Shown piece by piece: positions 6,804 through 10,753 of a DNA stretch of 10,753 bases. How positions within the stretch are numbered: the stretch's first letter is position 1; every line of letters begins with the position of its first letter. This DNA is from Chlorobiota bacterium. Lineage in GTDB: Bacteria > Bacteroidota > Bacteroidia > Bacteroidales > B39-G9. The translations under genes and the position numbers were made by a program. The stretch lies in NCBI GenBank assembly GCA_030632095.1, contig DAOVJU010000065.1, positions 1 through 10,753 of the forward strand, in the 5' to 3' direction. Under the pieces are notes generated by a model. It was not told where the DNA came from. It was given only the letters and a program-made list of their open reading frames with translations, and searched no databases.

Positions 6804-9800
6804 TCAATTCACCGGCGGACTGATATAAAATTCATCCACCAGTTGCTTAATAATCGGTAATTTCTTTTCACTGTATCTGGGGTCTTCAATCATAGCTTCT
6901 TTATGCATCTGGATTACTTCAATACTGTAAAAACCAAACTCTTCAACCACAACTCCCGTGATAGCATAAACACCTCTTCCCCGAAATGGGTAATTTTTTG
7001 AAACATCAGGGAAATGGGTTGTGTCAATAAATTCTCCTTCCTGATCGAGGAAAGTGCCAAAATTCATTTGTTCGCGTTTAACAGTTCGTGTAATTTTTAT
7101 GGTCACAAGGTATCCCCAAATGGTAATGGTCTTACCAAGATACCTTTCCATGTGTTTTGCCAGCAAATTGTTTTTCGGCCTGTTTTCCAGTAACATAAAA
7201 GGATTGTAGAGTGAGAAACCCAGAAGTTCTATCTGATCAAAAGCATCTTCATATTTCGATTGTAATAAATACGGAACTTCATAGTCTTTCGTTTTTACCC
7301 TGAAAAGTTCAAGCTGCTCAATGGTGTCTTTTTGTTTTACAATTTTGAAATGTGCTTTCCAGAGCAATTCTTTTTTATTGATTTTGGTAAAACGAAAAGC
7401 ATCAATGCGAATGAGAATAGTGATTTGTTCAATAGTTATGGGAACACGATCCAGGAAGTTGCTGAAATCTTTGAATTTGCCGTTTTGCTGTCGCTCTTTC
7501 ACAATACGCTTTGCCACGTTGGTTTCCATCTCATGTAAATGCATAAAACCAAGATAAATATCAAATCCGTAAATGGTGGTTTGCAATTCGCTTTTGTTAA
7601 TGCAGGGAGCATGTATGTTGGCTCCCCGGATACGGGCTTCATGAACATAAAACTCGGTTTGGTAAAATCCTCCGAAATTGTTGATCACTGCCACCATAAA
7701 TTCACGTGGATAATAGGCTTTCAGGTACAAACTCTGGAAGCTTTCAACAGCATATGAAGCTGAGTGTCCTTTGGCAAATGCATATCCGGCAAAACTTTCA
7801 ATTTGTCTCCAAACATCAGCGGTAAGTTTTTCCTGGTATTGTTTCTGGCGGCAATTGGCAAAAAATTTATCACGAACAATGTCAAATTCTTTCCGTGAAC
7901 GGAATTTACCCGACATTCCCCTTCGTAAAACATCGGCTTCAGACAACGATAATCCGGCAAAATAATGTGCCACTTTTATCACATCTTCCTGGTAAACCAT
8001 TACGCCGTAAGTTTCGGGCATGATATTGTACAAAACCGGATGTGCTTCTTTTCTTCGCTCAGGATAACGAAAACGCAAAATGTACTCGCGCATCATTCCC
8101 GATCGTGCAACTCCCGGACGAATAATGGAACTAGCTGCAACCAAACCCAGGTAATGATCCACCTCGAGTTTTTTTAACAACATTCGCATTGCCGGTGATT
8201 CAACATAAAAACATCCGATGGCTTTTGCATTTTTCAGAAGGTGTTTGACTTTTTTGTCCTGCTTGATTTTTTTAATGTCATGAATATCAATAGCTTTATC
8301 ATTCGGGTTGTTCTTTTTTATCACATCCAGTGCATCTTTAATTTTTCCCAGTCCGCGCTGACTAAGAATGTCAAACTTGTACAATCCAATATCTTCGGCC
8401 ACGATCATATCAAATTGCGTTGTTGGAAATCCCTTTGGTGGCATAGAAGTAGCAGAATAATAATGGATGGGCTTTTCAGAGATCAATATTCCGCCTGCAT
8501 GAATGCTAAGATGGTTAGGGAATCCGTGAATTAATTCACCATATCTGATGACGAGTTTTGCAAGATGATCCAGTTTGTCGTAATTGTATTTTCCATCGCT
8601 CAACAGATCAATTTCATGTTTCGGAAGTCCGAATACTTTTCCCAGTTCATGAACCACTGCTCGATACTGAAAAGTATTGTATGTAGCCAGTAATGCAACA
8701 TTCGGGAAACGGCTGAAAATGTAATGTGTAATGTCGTCGCGGTCTCTCCACGAAAAATCAATATCAAAATCAGGCGGACTTTTCCGGTATAGATTAATAA
8801 AGCGCTCAAAATACAAATCCAGTTCAATGGGGTCAACATCAGTAATTCGCAGGAGATAAGCCACAATGCTGTTGGCTCCGCTTCCGCGTCCGACATAGAA
8901 ATATCCCTTTCTTTGTGCATAACTTACTATATCCCGGTTGATAAGAAAATATGAAACAAATCCTTTTTGTTTGATTATCTCAAGTTCTTTCTGAACACGT
9001 TCCAATATTTTTTCACCAGGGTTTGGATATCGGTAAGCTAGTCCTTCACGGCAAAGCTGGGTTATAAGCTTGTAGTCTTCTTCTTCTGATGCGGTAAAAG
9101 TTTTTTTGTTCTTTGGCGGGTGTTCGCTGCCAAAATCAAAATGAATGGAGCAGTTGCCAATCAGGTACTTCGTGTTTTCAATGATTTCGGGAAATTCTTC
9201 GTACAGTGACAATAACTGTTTTCGCGATATCATTACATCTCTCTCATTTCCTTCTTCGGTTTTGGGAAGCTTGCTCAGCAAGGTATTGTTATCAATTGCC
9301 CTCAGAAGCCGATGTGCGTTGAAATCACGTTTGTTCCTGAAAGAAACGGTTTGAAGAATTACCAGCTTTTTTTTATTAACTTCTTGTTTTGAAAATTTGA
9401 GCCTGGTCAATTCCAGTGGATGAATACCAAAATATTCGTTCTTCTTTAATTTTTTACCGGCAAATTTTGAGAATGGATATACAATATATGCGTTTTTGAA
9501 ATCCGGGGCTGTTTCAGGAATTTTCTTTCCCGTATTCAAGTATTCTGATAAAAAATCGTTTAATTCCTTGAAACCTTCGTTGTTTATGGCAATTCCTGCG
9601 AATTGTTGTTGCGCCCCGTTCCTGAAATCAATTCCAAGCACAGGTTCAATGCCGTAATCCGGGGCCAGCCTGACAAAATTCATGCAGGCAGAAGTATTGT
9701 TGATATCAGTTAGTACAAATTTTGTGATACCACATTTTTTTGCTTCGGCCAGCAATTCAACCGGCTTCATGGTTCCGTAACGAAAACTGTAATATGTGTG

Positions 9801-9815
9801 GGTGTTTATGTACAT
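6804..9815 (-). CDS. dnaE: Compact DnaE-type DNA polymerase III alpha, error-prone DnaE2/ImuC-like
   Basis: This is a C-family polymerase of 1003 residues, too short for the main replicative alpha subunit because it lacks the C-terminal tau-binding domain. In order: a PHP domain (from residue 1, NTHTYYSFRYG), the nucleotide-binding block YVGRGSGANS (307-316), the catalytic aspartates of PDFDIDF (Asp351, Asp353) and of YKFDIL (Asp482), HAGGI (439-443), FAKGHSASYA (680-689), a helix-hairpin-helix region (about 751-810), the clamp motif QLELF (834-838), and an OB fold (about 893-936). PHP metal ligands are degenerate (HTY for HxH, TDI for TDH), so proofreading by this domain is unlikely. The start at 9815 matches the family N-terminus. 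The frame stays open to an ATG at 9917 through repeat sequence, giving 34 unlikely extra residues. Position between a Y-family polymerase and umuD supports a role in damage-induced synthesis. Confidence 0.92.
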   Translation of the reverse strand: MYINTHTYYSFRYGTMKPVELLAEAKKCGITKFVLTDINNTSACMNFVRLAPDYGIEPVLGIDFRNGAQQQFAGIAINNEGFKELNDFLSEYLNTGKKIPETAPDFKNAYIVYPFSKFAGKKLKKNEYFGIHPLELTRLKFSKQEVNKKKLVILQTVSFRNKRDFNAHRLLRAIDNNTLLSKLPKTEEGNERDVMISRKQLLSLYEEFPEIIENTKYLIGNCSIHFDFGSEHPPKNKKTFTASEEEDYKLITQLCREGLAYRYPNPGEKILERVQKELEIIKQKGFVSYFLINRDIVSYAQRKGYFYVGRGSGANSIVAYLLRITDVDPIELDLYFERFINLYRKSPPDFDIDFSWRDRDDITHYIFSRFPNVALLATYNTFQYRAVVHELGKVFGLPKHEIDLLSDGKYNYDKLDHLAKLVIRYGELIHGFPNHLSIHAGGILISEKPIHYYSATSMPPKGFPTTQFDMIVAEDIGLYKFDILSQRGLGKIKDALDVIKKNNPNDKAIDIHDIKKIKQDKKVKHLLKNAKAIGCFYVESPAMRMLLKKLEVDHYLGLVAASSIIRPGVARSGMMREYILRFRYPERRKEAHPVLYNIMPETYGVMVYQEDVIKVAHYFAGLSLSEADVLRRGMSGKFRSRKEFDIVRDKFFANCRQKQYQEKLTADVWRQIESFAGYAFAKGHSASYAVESFQSLYLKAYYPREFMVAVINNFGGFYQTEFYVHEARIRGANIHAPCINKSELQTTIYGFDIYLGFMHLHEMETNVAKRIVKERQQNGKFKDFSNFLDRVPITIEQITILIRIDAFRFTKINKKELLWKAHFKIVKQKDTIEQLELFRVKTKDYEVPYLLQSKYEDAFDQIELLGFSLYNPFMLLENRPKNNLLAKHMERYLGKTITIWGYLVTIKITRTVKREQMNFGTFLDQEGEFIDTTHFPDVSKNYPFRGRGVYAITGVVVEEFGFYSIEVIQMHKEAMIEDPRYSEKKLPIIKQLVDEFYISPPVN

Positions 9816-9819
9816 TTTT

Positions 9820-9861
9820 TTGGTTTTGGGTATTGGGTATTTGGTTTTTGGCGTGTGTTGT
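9820..9861. repeat. Heptamer array just upstream of dnaE
   Basis: Phased units TTGGTTT, TGGGTAT, TGGGTAT, TTGGTTT, TTGGCGT and GTGTTGT start five bases before the dnaE ATG. On the coding strand they read as ATACCCA and AAACCAA words. Both this array and the next lie in the 98-base gap after the four-helix-bundle gene. Confidence 0.65.
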
Positions 9862-9876
9862 AATTTGTGAACTATA

Positions 9877-9911
9877 AACCAGTAACCAGCAACCAGTAAC
9901 CAGCAACCAGT
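9877..9911. repeat. Perfect heptamer array, AACCAGT/AACCAGC alternating
   Basis: Five exact seven-base units alternate AACCAGT and AACCAGC, so the array is also a 14-base repeat present two and a half times. It ends two bases before the stop codon of the four-helix-bundle gene (9914-9916). It is the most regular array in the window. Confidence 0.9.
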
Positions 9912-9913
9912 AT

Positions 9914-10360
9914 TCATCTACTCAAAAAATAAATATATCTGTTTAGCAATGCTTTTGTGTTTTCAATTAGCAATGTTCCTTTATTATAAACTGCAGTGTC
10001 GATATAATTAAAATCACTGCAGGCAGTGATGTAGTTCTTTAGCTGGCATAGTGAAAACCTGACCGCTTTAATAAATTGAGCATCTTCTTTATAATCAATC
10101 TTTTCATATCTTCTTGAAACTTTTCTGTTGTATGGCAAATAGTCAGTAGTTATGTTTGCAGCAGTATTTCTCATCAACTTTCCTAAACTATCTTGTTTAT
10201 CCTTTGGAAGAGAAGGAATTACTTCCATATAAAAAACAGATTTTATTTCCTTGCACTTTTTCCAGGCTTCCAGTTTTATGAAAGTTTTGGTTGGAAAACT
10301 GGTTTCACTTGGCTTGTTTGTTACCTGGTTGATGCTTATGGTTTTTGTTTGAGTGTTCAT
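9914..10360 (-). CDS. Four-helix-bundle protein, IVP-like, inside the mutagenesis cassette
   Basis: The 148-residue protein resembles the small four-helix-bundle family first named after 23S rRNA intervening-sequence proteins. The family pattern is visible: FIKLEAWKKCKEI (27-39), then an FY helix end and SLPKDKQDSLGKLMRNTAANI (50-70, in part), and the helix QFIKAVRFSLCQLKNYI (95-111). About 26 polar residues precede the bundle. No catalytic motif, signal peptide or membrane segment is seen. Stand-alone members of this family have no settled function; I infer a scaffold or adaptor role here. It lies 125 bases after the dinB-like gene and 98 before dnaE on the same strand, the position held by other accessory proteins in imu cassettes. 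Its TGA overlaps an ATG (9917) of the dnaE frame by four bases as ATGA. Family call is moderately sure. Confidence 0.72.
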   Translation of the reverse strand: MNTQTKTISINQVTNKPSETSFPTKTFIKLEAWKKCKEIKSVFYMEVIPSLPKDKQDSLGKLMRNTAANITTDYLPYNRKVSRRYEKIDYKEDAQFIKAVRFSLCQLKNYITACSDFNYIDTAVYNKGTLLIENTKALLNRYIYFLSR

Positions 10361-10366
10361 GGCTAA

Positions 10367-10408
10367 AAAGTTTAAAGTTTCAGGTTCAAAGTTTTTGAGT
10401 GTTGTGTG
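10367..10408. repeat. Heptamer array before the four-helix-bundle gene, AAAGTTT type
   Basis: Six phased units: AAAGTTT, AAAGTTT, CAGGTTC, AAAGTTT, then TTGAGTG and TTGTGTG. It begins seven bases before the ATG at 10360 and so would lie in the leader of that gene or in the dinB-to-bundle spacer of a shared message. Confidence 0.65.
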
Positions 10409-10421
10409 TGTTTTTGACTCA

Positions 10422-10453
10422 TTTTCAAATTTTCAAATTATTTCATTTTCAAA
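10422..10453. repeat. Octamer array, TTTTCAAA type
   Basis: Units of eight bases in phase: TTTTCAAA, TTTTCAAA, TTATTTCA and TTTTCAAA. The sequence is AT-rich, so some regularity could be chance, but three exact copies in phase are visible. Confidence 0.5.
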
Positions 10454-10456
10454 TTA

Positions 10457-10484
10457 TCTAATGTTAAAAGTCTAACGTCTAATT
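10457..10484. repeat. Heptamer array abutting the dinB-like stop codon
   Basis: Four phased units, TCTAATG, TTAAAAG, TCTAACG and TCTAATT, end one base before the stop codon at 10486-10488. The unit length returns to seven after the octamer array next to it. Confidence 0.55.
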
Positions 10485-10485
10485 A

Positions 10486-10753
10486 TCAATTCGTTAAAAA
10501 CGGGACTTTTTCGCCGTTGAATGCACTAAATCGTTTAAAATCTTTTACATCAATTCCGACAGCCCGTACAACGGCTTTATTTCCATAACGGTTACGCATC
10601 CTGTCAATGGCTTGATACAAATGGATAAATTCTGAAGTGTCTTCAAATAAATTGATCTGGTAGCAGCCATGCACAATATGGCTGAACCGGACTCCAATTA
10701 GCCTTACCAGTAATCTTCTGTTGTATAATCGGTCAAATAATTCGGTTACTACC
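10486..10753 (-). CDS. dinB: DinB-like Y-family DNA polymerase, C-terminal part only
   Basis: Only the last 88 or so residues are in the window; the gene continues past the right edge. The frame is open to base 10753, so the GTG at 10674 is not its start. The visible part begins VVTELFDRLYNRRLLVRLIG and includes HGCYQINLFEDT, then FIHLYQAIDRMRNRYGNKAVVRA, typical of the end of the little finger and tail of Bacteroidota Pol IV/ImuB-like proteins. QINLF is a sliding-clamp motif, here some 50 residues from the end and not at the very C-terminus. The catalytic part is not visible, so Pol IV and ImuB cannot be told apart. It is the first cassette gene seen, 125 bases before the four-helix-bundle gene on the same strand. 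Confidence 0.85.
   Translation of the reverse strand, partial: VVTELFDRLYNRRLLVRLIGVRFSHIVHGCYQINLFEDTSEFIHLYQAIDRMRNRYGNKAVVRAVGIDVKDFKRFSAFNGEKVPFLTN

Noticed and set aside
7721..7960. Several 60-106 codon frames within the dnaE region on both strands
   Set aside because: All lie inside the well-conserved DnaE-type polymerase and show no family features of their own.
9820..9851. G-quadruplex upstream of dnaE
   Set aside because: The G-tracts are mostly two long, allowing only weak two-layer structures; the heptamer array explains the spacing.
9877..9911. CRISPR array
   Set aside because: Units are seven bases with no spacers, and no cas gene is present.
9816..9917. N-terminal extension of the DnaE-like protein to the ATG at 9917
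   Set aside because: The 34 extra residues are encoded by repeats and the family N-terminus begins at the ATG at 9815. Kept only as a finding because of the ATGA overlap.

Overview
The window comes from an AT-rich member of the Bacteroidota, probably of the Bacteroidales/Marinilabiliales kind. Three things point there: a PorT-like outer-membrane protein of the type IX secretion system, a menaquinone-type methyltransferase directly upstream of it, and gene starts without an obvious Shine-Dalgarno sequence. No rRNA, tRNA, CRISPR array, insertion sequence or integrase was seen.

Left third, plus strand. The menG/ubiE frame (53-703) is cut by an in-frame TAA; 27 conserved C-terminal codons follow to a second stop at 785-787. 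It is followed by porT (802-1509), a 328-base spacer with a fold-back repeat, and a stand-alone FAD-dependent dehydrogenase of the COG2509 type (1838-3394). A 528-base spacer with no convincing gene then separates the two strands.

Right two thirds, minus strand, in transcription order: the end of a DinB-like Y-family polymerase (10753-10486, running off the window), a small four-helix-bundle (IVP-like) protein, a compact 1003-residue DnaE-type polymerase, a UmuD-type self-cleaving S24 peptidase, UmuC, and an SRAP/HMCES-type abasic-site protein. This is a DNA-damage tolerance and mutagenesis cassette. It recalls the imuA-imuB-dnaE2 cassettes of other phyla, but with a four-helix bundle in the middle and umuDC plus SRAP at the end. 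All three polymerases carry a QxxLF-type sliding-clamp motif.

The least expected feature is in the spacers. Nearly every gap holds a short array of degenerate units kept in strict phase, usually seven bases long (six or eight in two places). The words differ from spacer to spacer, and four arrays lie within two bases of a stop codon of the cassette. They resemble the heptanucleotide STRR repeats known from cyanobacteria, although the words differ. Two spacers hold arrays in inverted pairs, giving fold-back structures.
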